Shown here: one piece after another, positions 52,199 to 60,508 of the stretch
Layout: each line of letters opens with the position of its first letter
Position numbering within the stretch: the first letter of the stretch is position 1
NCBI GenBank assembly: GCA_049646585.1
Contig: JBARWC010000118.1
Location: forward strand, 1-64,000
Reading direction: 5' to 3'
Source: G025836975 sp049646585
GTDB taxonomy: Bacteria; Pseudomonadota; Gammaproteobacteria; Burkholderiales; Burkholderiaceae_B
Length of the DNA: 64,000 nt
Position numbers and translations under genes: made by a program
The notes under the pieces: generated by a model
Told to the model about the DNA's origin: nothing
Database searches by the model: none
Seen by the model: the letters and a program-made list of their open reading frames with translations, nothing else

Positions 52199-52999
52199 TT
52201 GAGCTATCAAAATATTATTTATGAAGTAACGGGGCCGATCGGCCGTATATCCCACAATCGTCCTTCAGCGCGAAATGCGGAGAGCCACGGGCTGCTTGAT
52301 GAACTTGACGATGCGCTTAAGGCAGCGGCAAGCGACGAGAATGTGAAAGTGATCATTATTGATGGCAAAGGTGATCACTTCTCGGCCGGGCACGATTTAA
52401 AAGAGGCTACCGCAAAGCGAAGTAATTTTACGGTTGAGCAACGCTGGGCCTTCGAAGAGCGCGTGTATTTGGGCTACGCAATGAATATTTGGGACTGTCC
52501 TAAGCCGACCATTGCGCAAGTCAACGGAGCATGTATCGCGGGAGGCTTTATGGTCGCGAATATGTGTGACTTGATCATAGCGTCAGATGATGCATTTTTC
52601 TCTGATCCTGTGTGTCATTCGCTTGGCGCTGCGGCAGTAGAGGTTCTGATACACCCCTGGGTCCTTGGAGCTCGAAAAGCCAAAGAGCTTCTTTTTATGG
52701 GTGGACGATTAAGCGCCCAAGAAGCGCTTGCCATGGGGATGGTGAACAAGGTGGTTTCCAAAGGCGAGTTGGAACAGGAAACCACCAAGATGGCAGAGCA
52801 AATTGCACGTTGCGACCCATTTGCCCTTAGGCTGGTTAAACGTTCAATTAACCGTTGCCTGGACATACAAGGCCTGCGCAGCTCTTTGAATGCGCACTTC
52901 GATACTCACCAGCTAAGCCATTTATCTGAAGGGTTCCAGCGTAGCCGTGAGGAAGGAATGTCCAAGGCTATCCAGCGAGCCACTACACATTCGTCATAG
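52199..52999 (+). CDS. Crotonase-superfamily enzyme (enoyl-CoA hydratase-like)
   Basis: This 266-residue crotonase has an oxyanion hole (FSAGHDLKEA; NGACIAGGFMVANMCD). The two glutamates of canonical hydratases (Glu144 and Glu164 of the rat enzyme) are replaced by Met118 and Val138. The segment SDPVCHSLG...VEVLIHPWVLGARKAKELLF belongs to the DPV/HPW subgroup, in which a different residue (for example Glu148) may act. The start is TTG at 52199 with CAGGAGA six bases upstream; the open frame continues backwards into the monooxygenase gene without homology. It could be a hydratase, isomerase or C-C hydrolase of a CoA thioester in this pathway. Confidence 0.82.
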   Translation: MSYQNIIYEVTGPIGRISHNRPSARNAESHGLLDELDDALKAAASDENVKVIIIDGKGDHFSAGHDLKEATAKRSNFTVEQRWAFEERVYLGYAMNIWDCPKPTIAQVNGACIAGGFMVANMCDLIIASDDAFFSDPVCHSLGAAAVEVLIHPWVLGARKAKELLFMGGRLSAQEALAMGMVNKVVSKGELEQETTKMAEQIARCDPFALRLVKRSINRCLDIQGLRSSLNAHFDTHQLSHLSEGFQRSREEGMSKAIQRATTHSS

Positions 53000-53007
53000 C
53001 TTAAATC

Positions 53008-53901
53008 ATGCGTAAAGTGCAGCTGGAAAGCATAGTCGAGGGATTTCGCGCTTTGTACAAAGGATGGCAAGGCGAGACATCCCTCGCCAGGATGAGGCAA
53101 GAATGGGAAGTCTTTCTGTCCGAGCCCGTGGTTTCGGCAAAGATTGAAACCACCAACGCCGACGGAGTAGCTTGCCGATGGGTGATGGGGGAAAACTCAA
53201 ACCGCGCTCGAGTCATTCTTTACCTTCACGGGGGAGGATATCAAATTGGCTCGGCTACGTCCCACCACAATGTGATGGCACGACTTTCCACAGTTAGTGG
53301 CCATCATGTGCTCGGGGTCGAGTACCGGCTAGCGCCCGAGCACAGGTTTCCCGCAGCACTGGACGATGTACTCACAGCGTATAAGTGGCTGCTCGCGCAG
53401 GGAGTGTTGCCATCCAACATTGCGTTTTGTGGAGACTCTGCTGGGGGCGGCTTGGCGATTGCCTTACTGACATTAATCCGCCGCCAGTCGCTTCCACTTC
53501 CAGCCGCCGCGGCATTGATGTCCCCATGGGTCGATATGGAGGCTTCCGGTGATTCGTACTCGCTGAATGCCGATCATGATCCCGTTACTCAGAAAAGCAT
53601 GATCCTGTTGATGGCTCGCGCTTATATGGGAAAGAACGCCAATTTCAAGGATCCCTTGGCATCACCGATTTACGCTGATCTTGCTGGCCTGCCTCCTATT
53701 CTGATTCAGGTCGGACAACGCGAGGTACTACTGGACGATGCAAAAGCATTAGCTAGTGCCGTAAGGTCCGCCGGAGGCAACGTGAGCTTGAGCATCTGGC
53801 AAGAGATGATCCACACTTTCCAGCTTTTTACCGGGCGCTTGGATGAAGCTGATGCCGCAATAGCAGAAGCATCACGGTTCCTGTGTGCTGAATTGAATTA
53901 G
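53008..53901 (+). CDS. HSL-family alpha/beta hydrolase (esterase)
   Basis: This 297-residue hydrolase of the hormone-sensitive-lipase group has oxyanion motif HGGG (residues 74-77), nucleophile Ser144 in GDSAGG, acid Asp243 and His269 in EMIHTFQ. Such enzymes hydrolyse short-chain esters or lactones. In this operon it could hydrolyse an ester substrate to a free acid, or a lactone or amide formed after oxygenation. It begins 8 bases after the crotonase stop and ends 18 bases before the CoA transferase. Confidence 0.85.
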   Translation: MRKVQLESIVEGFRALYKGWQGETSLARMRQEWEVFLSEPVVSAKIETTNADGVACRWVMGENSNRARVILYLHGGGYQIGSATSHHNVMARLSTVSGHHVLGVEYRLAPEHRFPAALDDVLTAYKWLLAQGVLPSNIAFCGDSAGGGLAIALLTLIRRQSLPLPAAAALMSPWVDMEASGDSYSLNADHDPVTQKSMILLMARAYMGKNANFKDPLASPIYADLAGLPPILIQVGQREVLLDDAKALASAVRSAGGNVSLSIWQEMIHTFQLFTGRLDEADAAIAEASRFLCAELN

Positions 53902-53919
53902 TTATAGAGGAGTAAAAAG

Positions 53920-55143
53920 ATGCACAAGACTCTTGAACACATCAAGGTGTTGGATTTGTCACGAGTATTGGCCGGCCCTTGGGCCACCCAAACATTGGCC
54001 GATATGGGGGCTGAAGTAATCAAGGTCGAGCGGCCCGGCGTAGGGGATGACCTGCGCACCTGGGGACCGCCCTTTCTGAAAGATGCCGATGGGCGCGACA
54101 CCAAGGACTCCGCATATTTTCTGAGTACGAATCGGGGTAAAAAATCCATCACATTAGATCTGGCCTCACCGGAGGGCCAGGACATCATTCGGGAAATGGT
54201 GGTTAATGCAGACGTTCTAGTGGAAAACTATAAGGTTGGGACCTTGGCTCGCTACGGTTTGAGCTGGGAGGATCTGCAGAAAATCAACCCAAGGCTGGTT
54301 TATTGCTCTGTTACTGGTTTTGGGCAGTCGGGGCCCTACTCGTCGTTACCAGGCTATGACTACATCTTTCAAGGAATGGGCGGCCTAATGAGCATCACAG
54401 GGCTTCCTGATACAGAGCCTGGAGGCGGGCCACTGAAGACTGGCATTCCAGTTACTGACATGGTCACTGGAATGTATGCGGCGACCGCCATTCTGGCCGC
54501 TTTGGAACATCGTAATGTAAGCGGTGAAGGGCAGCATATCGACATTGCTCTGCTTGATTGCCTAGTGAGCGTAACAAGCTGTGCAATGATGAACTATTTT
54601 CTGTCCGGCAATATCCCTCCGCGCCTGGGAAACACCCACTCCAATATGGTGCCCTATCAGGTTTTTCATTGCGCAGAAGGAGACATTATTGTGGCGGTAG
54701 GAAACGATAGCCAGTATGCCGCTTTTTGCCGGGTCATCGAGCGTCCCGATCTATCGACGGACCCTCGCTTTACCTCGGCAGCACAGCGCAGTATCAATCG
54801 CGAAATTCTAATTCCGATGGTAGCTGAAGCCATGCTGACCCGCTCAATGATGGAGTGGACCACGCTTTTGAAGGCGGTCAATGTCCCTTGCGGACCTATT
54901 TATAACTTGCAGCAAGTCTTTGAGGACCCCCAGGTCCAGCATAGGCAGTTGCGTGTCTCGTTACCACATGGATCAGGAGTCAGCGCACCAGGCGTTGCCA
55001 ACCCGATCCGATTTTCCGCTTCACCAATTACTTATACGCACTCGTCGCCGATGCTGGGTGAACATACCGATGCTGTGCTGAGCACTTATGCCGGGCTTTC
55101 TGCTGAGCGAATCGCCGAGTTACGATGCAAGAGAGTGGTGTAA
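53920..55143 (+). CDS. CaiB/BaiF-type (class III) CoA transferase
   Basis: This 407-residue CoA transferase of the formyl-CoA transferase family has the N-terminal nucleotide motif VLDLSRVLAGPWATQTLADMGAEVIKVE. Asp180 in TGIPVTDMVTGMYAA aligns with the catalytic aspartate that forms the acyl-enzyme. It transfers CoA from a donor such as succinyl-CoA to a carboxylate without ATP. Here it most likely activates the oxygenated acid for the two crotonases. It starts after GAGGAG; its stop overlaps the next start (TAATG). Confidence 0.88.
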   Translation: MHKTLEHIKVLDLSRVLAGPWATQTLADMGAEVIKVERPGVGDDLRTWGPPFLKDADGRDTKDSAYFLSTNRGKKSITLDLASPEGQDIIREMVVNADVLVENYKVGTLARYGLSWEDLQKINPRLVYCSVTGFGQSGPYSSLPGYDYIFQGMGGLMSITGLPDTEPGGGPLKTGIPVTDMVTGMYAATAILAALEHRNVSGEGQHIDIALLDCLVSVTSCAMMNYFLSGNIPPRLGNTHSNMVPYQVFHCAEGDIIVAVGNDSQYAAFCRVIERPDLSTDPRFTSAAQRSINREILIPMVAEAMLTRSMMEWTTLLKAVNVPCGPIYNLQQVFEDPQVQHRQLRVSLPHGSGVSAPGVANPIRFSASPITYTHSSPMLGEHTDAVLSTYAGLSAERIAELRCKRVV

Positions 55144-55934
55144 TGGCATTGGTCGAAATCCAATCCCACGGACCAACTGCCGTACTGACTCTGAACCGTC
55201 CTGATCAGCGCAATGCATTGAACGATGCCATGCGGCTGGATTTAGCAAGCGCGGTCTCGACTTTGCGAAACGATGCAAGTGTGAAAGCCGTCATTTTGTA
55301 TGGAATGGGTGGCGATTTTTGCGCTGGCGGAGATATGAAAGAGGTACTGAGCCGAGAAAGCGAGACTCAGAGTGTTTTCGATACACGCGAGCGCATACAC
55401 AACTTGCACCGCTGGTTTGACGATCTAGTAGATTTTGAAAAACCGGTTATAGCAGCGGTAGAAGGAGCCGCCTACGGGGCTGGGTTGTCTCTTGCACTTA
55501 GCGCAGACTTTGTGCTGGCCTCAGCCGAGGCAAAATTTTGTGCTGCTTTCGTTCGCCTTGGTCTTATGCCTGATTTGGGAGCCATGTATTTACTGCCACG
55601 TTATGTTGGCCTGACGCGGGCAAAAGAACTGGTTTTTTCGGGCCGGGTCGTGAGCGCGAATGAGGCAGCACGGATGGGCTTGGTATATGCCGTTACCAAG
55701 TCTAATGTCCTTGAAGAGGCGCTAGCTTTTGCGGCGCAATTTCACGAGGCACCAACGGCAGCACTTGGCATATCCAAGACAACAATGAACCATGCTTTCG
55801 AGTCCGATCGCCAGAGCATTTATAAGCAAGAGGCAATGGCTCAGGCACTTTGTCGAGCAAGTGCTTTTCATCAGGAAGCCCTGAAGCGCTTCATCAATAA
55901 GCAACCTGCACTATATCAATGGCAAGAGCCCTGA
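55143..55934 (+). CDS. Crotonase-superfamily enzyme, isomerase-like (PaaG type)
   Basis: This 263-residue crotonase has oxyanion segments FCAGGDMKE and EGAAYGAGLSLALSADF. Canonical Glu144 and Glu164 positions are Ser and Phe. The GLMPDLGAMYLLPRYVG segment places an aspartate (Asp144) where PaaG-type and some enoyl-CoA isomerases have their catalytic Asp. This suggests a double-bond or ring isomerase rather than a hydratase. The start is ATG 55143, overlapping the CoA transferase stop codon, so translation is coupled. It is the last gene of the operon. Confidence 0.84.
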   Translation: MALVEIQSHGPTAVLTLNRPDQRNALNDAMRLDLASAVSTLRNDASVKAVILYGMGGDFCAGGDMKEVLSRESETQSVFDTRERIHNLHRWFDDLVDFEKPVIAAVEGAAYGAGLSLALSADFVLASAEAKFCAAFVRLGLMPDLGAMYLLPRYVGLTRAKELVFSGRVVSANEAARMGLVYAVTKSNVLEEALAFAAQFHEAPTAALGISKTTMNHAFESDRQSIYKQEAMAQALCRASAFHQEALKRFINKQPALYQWQEP

Positions 55935-56219
55935 TGCATGAGCGTGTACAGCAGGCCGCCTTATTGTCAGAACAGCAGCTCGTTTAACCTCTGCTTAGGG
56001 GTGTGGTAGGCTTGAGCAGTATGTTAGGTATCTCTAGAAGCCTACGCTTATGTTGATCAAAGCAAGCCGCTTCAAATCCGGCCCACTGTCAAAATGGGCC
56101 GCTAGGCTTCCGTCTGTGCTGGGCAACTTGAACGATACTAGCTGAACCGCCAGAATCCTTCAATGCCGTAACCACCCAGGCCTACAGTGCCTCTCGCTTG
56201 ATCGTCAAGTTTCTCATAC
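55935..56219. other. Intergenic end of the accessory region, no gene seen
   Basis: These 285 bases lie between the end of the catabolic operon and the end of the AraC gene. No open frame with a family signature, RNA gene or clear terminator is visible. The stretch changes from mixed to higher G+C towards its right side, consistent with the right edge of the accessory region. I searched for a second copy of the tRNA-Leu 3' end here by eye and did not find one. Confidence 0.4.
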
Positions 56220-57104
56220 CTACTCCAAGCGCCCCTCCGACTGCCCCAACCACTCCCGCGGCGACATCCCCATGCGCTGCCGAAATGCCTTGGAAAGGGA
56301 AGCCGAGCCCGCAAATCCAAGTTCCGCCGCGATCGACTTCACTGGCCGGCCGGCGCGCATCATTGACGTCGCCAGCGTCAGCCGCCAATCGGTCAGGTAG
56401 GCGGCCGGCGTGGTGCCTGTGGCGGCCTTGAAGGTGGCGGCGAAGGCGCTGCGCGACATGCCGGCGACCGCCGCCATCCGCTCCAGGGTCCAGTCGTCAT
56501 GCGGTGCGCGATGCAGCGCCACCAAGGACTTGGCCAGGCGCGGGTCGGACAGCCCCATGATCAAGCCGCTGCTTACACCGACCTTCGCTGGGTGATCAAC
56601 GATCCAACGCAGCAGCTGAATCAGCACCACTTCAAACAGTCGATTAGCTAGCAAGCGCGAACCGCAGCGCACATGGTCAGCCTCCGCGAACAGCAGATCC
56701 AAAGTGGGTCCTAGCCCATCCACCTCATCCACCGGCACGTGGATCATCGAAGGCAGGGATTGCACGATTGGATTGCGCCAGCCGCCGTCGAAGTCCAGCG
56801 TTGCGCAGGTGAAATCCGTCCCGTCTTTCGGGGGATTCACAAATACATGGCGCAAGGGTCTGGGATAGAGCAGCAGCGTGGGTTCGGCCAGGTGCAGGCG
56901 AGTCGCCTCGGTTTCGCCCGGCGAATGCCTGACTTCCATATTGCCACGCCGCAGCACATGGATGAAGGCGCGGCCGGGCAAGGGCTCGAAAGTCTGGTTT
57001 CCACACAGCTTCCCGGTATGGAACAACGCGGCCTGCACGCGAAAGCGATCCAACACTGCGGACAGCCTGTCTATCGGTGGATCAGAAGGTTTCGCCTGAA
57101 TCAT
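56220..57104 (-). CDS. AraC-family transcriptional regulator
   Basis: This 294-residue regulator has an N-terminal cupin-like sensor domain (about residues 5-170) and a C-terminal AraC double helix-turn-helix. Its segments include LERMAAVAGMSRSAFAATFKAATG and VKSIAAELGFAGSASLSKAFRQRMGMSPREW. Regulators of this type with an AraC-binding-like N-terminus often sit beside small alpha-helical AhpD-fold or SDR genes that they control. It is divergent from an AhpD-like gene across 118 bases containing a perfect long-arm inverted repeat. The start is ATG 57104; the ribosome binding site is poor and lies inside the repeat. Confidence 0.88.
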   Translation of the reverse strand: MIQAKPSDPPIDRLSAVLDRFRVQAALFHTGKLCGNQTFEPLPGRAFIHVLRRGNMEVRHSPGETEATRLHLAEPTLLLYPRPLRHVFVNPPKDGTDFTCATLDFDGGWRNPIVQSLPSMIHVPVDEVDGLGPTLDLLFAEADHVRCGSRLLANRLFEVVLIQLLRWIVDHPAKVGVSSGLIMGLSDPRLAKSLVALHRAPHDDWTLERMAAVAGMSRSAFAATFKAATGTTPAAYLTDWRLTLATSMMRAGRPVKSIAAELGFAGSASLSKAFRQRMGMSPREWLGQSEGRLE

Positions 57105-57106
57105 GG

Positions 57107-57154
57107 ATTATTGGACAACTTTAATGGATAAATAACGCACATAAGTCCAATAAT
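57107..57154. promoter_or_regulatory. Inverted repeat in the AraC/AhpD divergent promoter
   Basis: ATTATTGGAC (57107-57116) and GTCCAATAAT (57145-57154) are perfect 10-bp inverted repeats separated by 28 bases. The left arm begins two bases upstream of the araC-type start codon. Binding there could block translation or transcription of the regulator while the right arm, 68 bases before the AhpD-like start, could serve activation. It is a good candidate autoregulatory operator. Confidence 0.6.
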
Positions 57155-57222
57155 TCTACCTACTATTCCTCCTGTGCGCAGCCCTTGCGTACGGCAATCA
57201 ACCCTCTTCAAGGAGTTCCGCC

Positions 57223-57768
57223 ATGTCCAGAGTCCCTCTTATCGAAACCAATAACGCTTCCGGCGAGCGCAAGGCATTGCTCACGCAGATCCACGGTGCA
57301 TTCGGGGCGACGCCCGCCATGTTCAAAGCTGTCGCGAATTCCACAGCGGCGCTCAAGAGCATGTGGGGTTCGTTCGGAGCACTGGGGGCGGGCGTCATCG
57401 ATGCCAAGCTCGGCGAGCAGATCGCCGTGGCCATCGCCAATCGCAATGCCTGCGAATACTGCCTGGCGGCGCACACCGTGCTTGGCCGCAAGGCCGGCGC
57501 CACATCGGAAGAGCTTTCCGCAGCGCAGGCCGGCGCATCATCCGACCCCAAGACCGCCGCCGCGCTGCGCTTCGCCCTGGCGCTGGTGGAGTCGCGCGGC
57601 CAGGTCAACGATACCGACGTGCAGGCGGTGCGCAGCGCGGGCTTCAGCGACGAGGAAATCGTTGAGATACTCGCGCATGTCGCCCTGAACCTGTTCACAA
57701 ACTACGTCAATATCGCTTTCGCCGTGCCGCTGGACTTCCCGGCCGTAAAGCTGAGCCGGGCGGTGTAG
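57223..57768 (+). CDS. Carboxymuconolactone decarboxylase/AhpD-like peroxidase-fold protein
   Basis: This 181-residue all-helical protein has the AhpD core motif CEYCLAAH (Cys77, Cys80, His84), which in AhpD relays thiols to peroxiredoxin or reduces peroxides. The segment ATPAMFKAVANS and the C-terminal NLFTNYVNIAFAVPLD are typical of the short CMD-domain family. A role in oxidative or electrophile stress is likely from the Cys-x-x-Cys; a true decarboxylase activity is unlikely. The start is ATG 57223 after AAGGAG. It is divergent from the AraC gene that probably controls it. Confidence 0.85.
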   Translation: MSRVPLIETNNASGERKALLTQIHGAFGATPAMFKAVANSTAALKSMWGSFGALGAGVIDAKLGEQIAVAIANRNACEYCLAAHTVLGRKAGATSEELSAAQAGASSDPKTAAALRFALALVESRGQVNDTDVQAVRSAGFSDEEIVEILAHVALNLFTNYVNIAFAVPLDFPAVKLSRAV

Positions 57769-58099
57769 CCCTGTGCCAATGGGATGCCACGCCTCGCCGG
57801 TGCGGCATCTCTTGCAAAAGCTCAGAAATCAATTGCATCGAGGCGGTTGATGCAAGGGGCGCAGTCAAGCGATTTCAATGCTCGAAGCCATCGTCAAATC
57901 CTTAGGGTTGTGAAATGGTTTCCAGTCGCAATCATCGCCAACACCCTCCAACCACGGAACCCTAGGCCTGAGTTCGCTGTCATACTTTTTGTGGCATACA
58001 CCGGACGCGATACGCGCGGTAGCTTGTTCGCCCAGCACTATGGCGATACGTTCGGTTCAGAAATGGAATTCCCCTTACTCAACACTAAAAAGGCATGAA
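57769..58099. other. Intergenic region before the SDR gene, no gene assigned
   Basis: This 331-base gap contains an open frame on plus of about 100 codons without recognisable features or a convincing ribosome binding site. No RNA gene is seen. It presumably holds the promoter of the SDR gene at 58100. Confidence 0.4.
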
Positions 58100-58900
58100 A
58101 TGACTGAAAACATGAAACTCAGCCTGGCAGGCAAGACCGCAATCGTTACCGGCGCGGCAAGCGGCATCGGTCGCGCCATCGCAGAAACCTACGCCCGTGC
58201 GGGCGCACAAGTAGCGATCGCCGACCTGAATGAAAATGGCGCAAACGAAACAGCCAAAGCCATTCAGGCCGCTGGCGGTAAAGCCATGGGCGTGCGTATG
58301 GACGTCACCGACGAGGCCTCGGTCAACGCGGCCACTGATGCGGTGGTCAAGGCCTTCGGCCGCATAGATATACTGGTCTCCAATGCGGGGATACAAATCG
58401 TCAATCCTATCGAAGCGTTCTCATTTGCAGACTGGAAGAAACTGCTTGCGATTCACCTCGATGGCGGCTTTCTTACGACCAAAGCGGCGCTCAAAAGCAT
58501 GTACGCCGACCAGCGCGGCGGCGTAGTAATCTACATGGGGTCGGTACACTCGCACGAGGCGTCCAAGCTGAAAAGCGCTTACGTTGCGGCCAAGCATGGC
58601 TTGCTTGGCTTGGCCCGGGTGCTTGCTAAAGAGGGCGGGCCTAAGGGCGTGCGCTCGCACGTCATCTGCCCCGGCTTTGTGCGCACCCCGCTGGTGGAAA
58701 AGCAGATTCCCGAGCAAGCCAAAGAACTGAATATCAGCGAAGACGATGTCATTCGCAATGTCATGCTTAAAGACACGGTGGATGCCGAATTCACCACCGT
58801 GGAAGATGTAGCCAATTTGGCGCTATTCCTGGCGGCATTTCCCAGCGCGGCCTTGACCGGGCAGTCGCTGGTGGTAAGCCATGGCTGGTATATGAGCTGA
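58100..58900 (+). CDS. Short-chain dehydrogenase, 3-hydroxybutyrate dehydrogenase type
   Basis: This 266-residue SDR has the cofactor motif TGAASGIG (residues 17-24), NAG at 95-97 and catalytic Ser148, Tyr161, Lys165. The sequence around HSHEASKLKSAYVAAKHGL and the C-terminal SLVVSHGWYMS match 3-hydroxybutyrate dehydrogenase (BdhA), which interconverts 3-hydroxybutyrate and acetoacetate with NAD+. The start is ATG 58100; a longer open frame upstream has no homology. It is followed after 85 bases by a DHA2 exporter gene in the same direction. A different hydroxy acid as substrate cannot be excluded. Confidence 0.82.
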   Translation: MTENMKLSLAGKTAIVTGAASGIGRAIAETYARAGAQVAIADLNENGANETAKAIQAAGGKAMGVRMDVTDEASVNAATDAVVKAFGRIDILVSNAGIQIVNPIEAFSFADWKKLLAIHLDGGFLTTKAALKSMYADQRGGVVIYMGSVHSHEASKLKSAYVAAKHGLLGLARVLAKEGGPKGVRSHVICPGFVRTPLVEKQIPEQAKELNISEDDVIRNVMLKDTVDAEFTTVEDVANLALFLAAFPSAALTGQSLVVSHGWYMS

Positions 58901-58985
58901 AATCATGCCTGTTTCCGTCTAAGACCCAAGCGCGGTATAGTTACCTGGCGCCCTGAACATAGATCGGCGTATTAGCGAACGCGAC

Positions 58986-60362
58986 ATGACCGATACTTCC
59001 GGGACGCCAGTGCGTCGAAACATCATTTTTGCCATTATTGGCATGGCCTTGCTCATGATGGCGATCGACTCGACCATTGTGGCCACGGCGCTGCATGCCA
59101 TCCAGCAAGGGCTGGATACGTCAATCAATTTGGCCGGCTGGACCATTACCGCTTATTCCTTTGGCTTTATATTGATGCTGCCTGTCAGCGGCAAGCTTGC
59201 CGAGCGCTTTGGCCGGCGCCGGGTTTTTTTGGCCTCGTCACTGGCATTTGCGCTGGCATCATTTGGTTGCGGGATGGCCGACAATATCTATGTGCTGATT
59301 GTCCTGCGCGCATTGCAAGCTGCTGGAGGCGCCGGTTTTACACCGACTGCCACCGGTATTATCGTGGATCACTTCGGTCCGACGCGTGATCGCTACGTAA
59401 GCCTTTTCGGCAGCATATTTCCAATTGGCGCCATGATGGGCCCGATTTTCGGCGGATATTTTGTCGCCTATTCATCCTGGCGCGACGTGTTCTATGTGAA
59501 TGTACCGCTCGGACTGGTGATTTTCTTGCTGGCATGGCGCTATGTGCCGCACGATCGCCCCCGAGGCCCCGTCAAGCAAATGGACGTCAAGGGAATCGCC
59601 ATGCTCGGCTGCGGCCTGCTTGCCGGGATGCTTGCCGCGACCCTGCTGGGCGGGAAGCCCACGACAGGCAATCTGCTGATGTTCATGAGCCTCGTCGTGC
59701 TGGCCAGCTTGGCCTTTGTGCTTTTTTTCCTGCATATTCGGCATGTCGAGGCGCCTTTTATTCAGCCCCGACTGATCTACGGCCCAAGCTTTGGCGCCGT
59801 AAATCTGGTCAACATGATTTTCAGCGGCTTCATCATCGGCGCCATGGCGCTGGTGCCGCTTTATGCCATCAATCGCTATGACATGGGTGTGGTGGGGGCC
59901 GGCACGCTGCTTACTGCCCAAGGGGCGGCGGCGATGATCTTCTCGCTGACGGCTGTCGCGGCGCTGCGCCGCAGCGGCTATCGTCTCCCTCTGTATGTGG
60001 GCAGTGCGCTCACTATTACCGGGTTGGTGCTGCTTGCCCTCCAGCCCATGGCGGGTATCTCACCCTATTCCTGGCTTGCCTTCGCCGCATTTTTGGTCGG
60101 CGCCGGAAATGGCGCCATCAATCCCGCCACGCGCAATGCCGGGCTGCAGCTTGCGCCCGAATCATCTTCCATGCTGGCGGCACTGCGTACCTTATCATTG
60201 CAAATCGGCTCGATTATCGTCGTATCGATCGCGGCTGCCATTCTGACCGATCAGAGCAATACGGGCGAGATCCTGGCCTGGGTTTATGTCATGCTTGCCG
60301 TGATCAGGTTATTGGCGATATCGCTGATAAAGTACGTGCCTGAACAGCACGGCGCCTGGTAG
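58986..60362 (+). CDS. DHA2-family MFS drug/solute exporter
   Basis: This 458-residue transporter has 14 predicted membrane helices of the EmrB/QacA (DHA2) type. Motif A is GKLAERFGRRRVFLASS, and motif C, GxxxGPxxGG, appears as GAMMGPIFGGYF. It exports amphipathic compounds by proton antiport. No membrane fusion partner (EmrA) gene is next to it, so it is likely a single-component exporter. The start is ATG 58986. Its neighbours are two metabolic dehydrogenase-type genes and a lyase, which may point to export of an organic acid or toxic intermediate. Confidence 0.85.
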   Translation: MTDTSGTPVRRNIIFAIIGMALLMMAIDSTIVATALHAIQQGLDTSINLAGWTITAYSFGFILMLPVSGKLAERFGRRRVFLASSLAFALASFGCGMADNIYVLIVLRALQAAGGAGFTPTATGIIVDHFGPTRDRYVSLFGSIFPIGAMMGPIFGGYFVAYSSWRDVFYVNVPLGLVIFLLAWRYVPHDRPRGPVKQMDVKGIAMLGCGLLAGMLAATLLGGKPTTGNLLMFMSLVVLASLAFVLFFLHIRHVEAPFIQPRLIYGPSFGAVNLVNMIFSGFIIGAMALVPLYAINRYDMGVVGAGTLLTAQGAAAMIFSLTAVAALRRSGYRLPLYVGSALTITGLVLLALQPMAGISPYSWLAFAAFLVGAGNGAINPATRNAGLQLAPESSSMLAALRTLSLQIGSIIVVSIAAAILTDQSNTGEILAWVYVMLAVIRLLAISLIKYVPEQHGAW

Positions 60363-60443
60363 CTATACCTGAAACCGCTTGCTTTCGTCGGACCTGAAAC
60401 ATGCCGTTATGACAGGCAGAGGCGGAAATACATACTGATCCAA

Positions 60444-60480
60444 ATGACAGCGCCTGCCACCTATAGATGACAGGCGCCTG
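60444..60480. repeat. Direct and inverted repeat between convergent MFS and lyase genes
   Basis: ATGACAGCGCCTG (60444-60456) and ATGACAGGCGCCTG (60467-60480) are near-identical direct repeats. The GCGCCTG/CAGGCGC parts also pair as a 7-bp stem around a 14-base loop. It lies between the convergent stops at 60362 and 60509 and could be a bidirectional terminator. No long T-run is seen. Confidence 0.45.
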
Positions 60481-60508
60481 ATGTCCCTCCCCGCCTACCG
60501 CCTACGAA

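Noticed and set aside
45105..56219. A duplicated tRNA-Leu 3' end marking an integrated element
   Set aside because: I scanned the intergenic parts to 56.2 kb by eye and found no second copy of the terminal bases; only the left boundary is supported.
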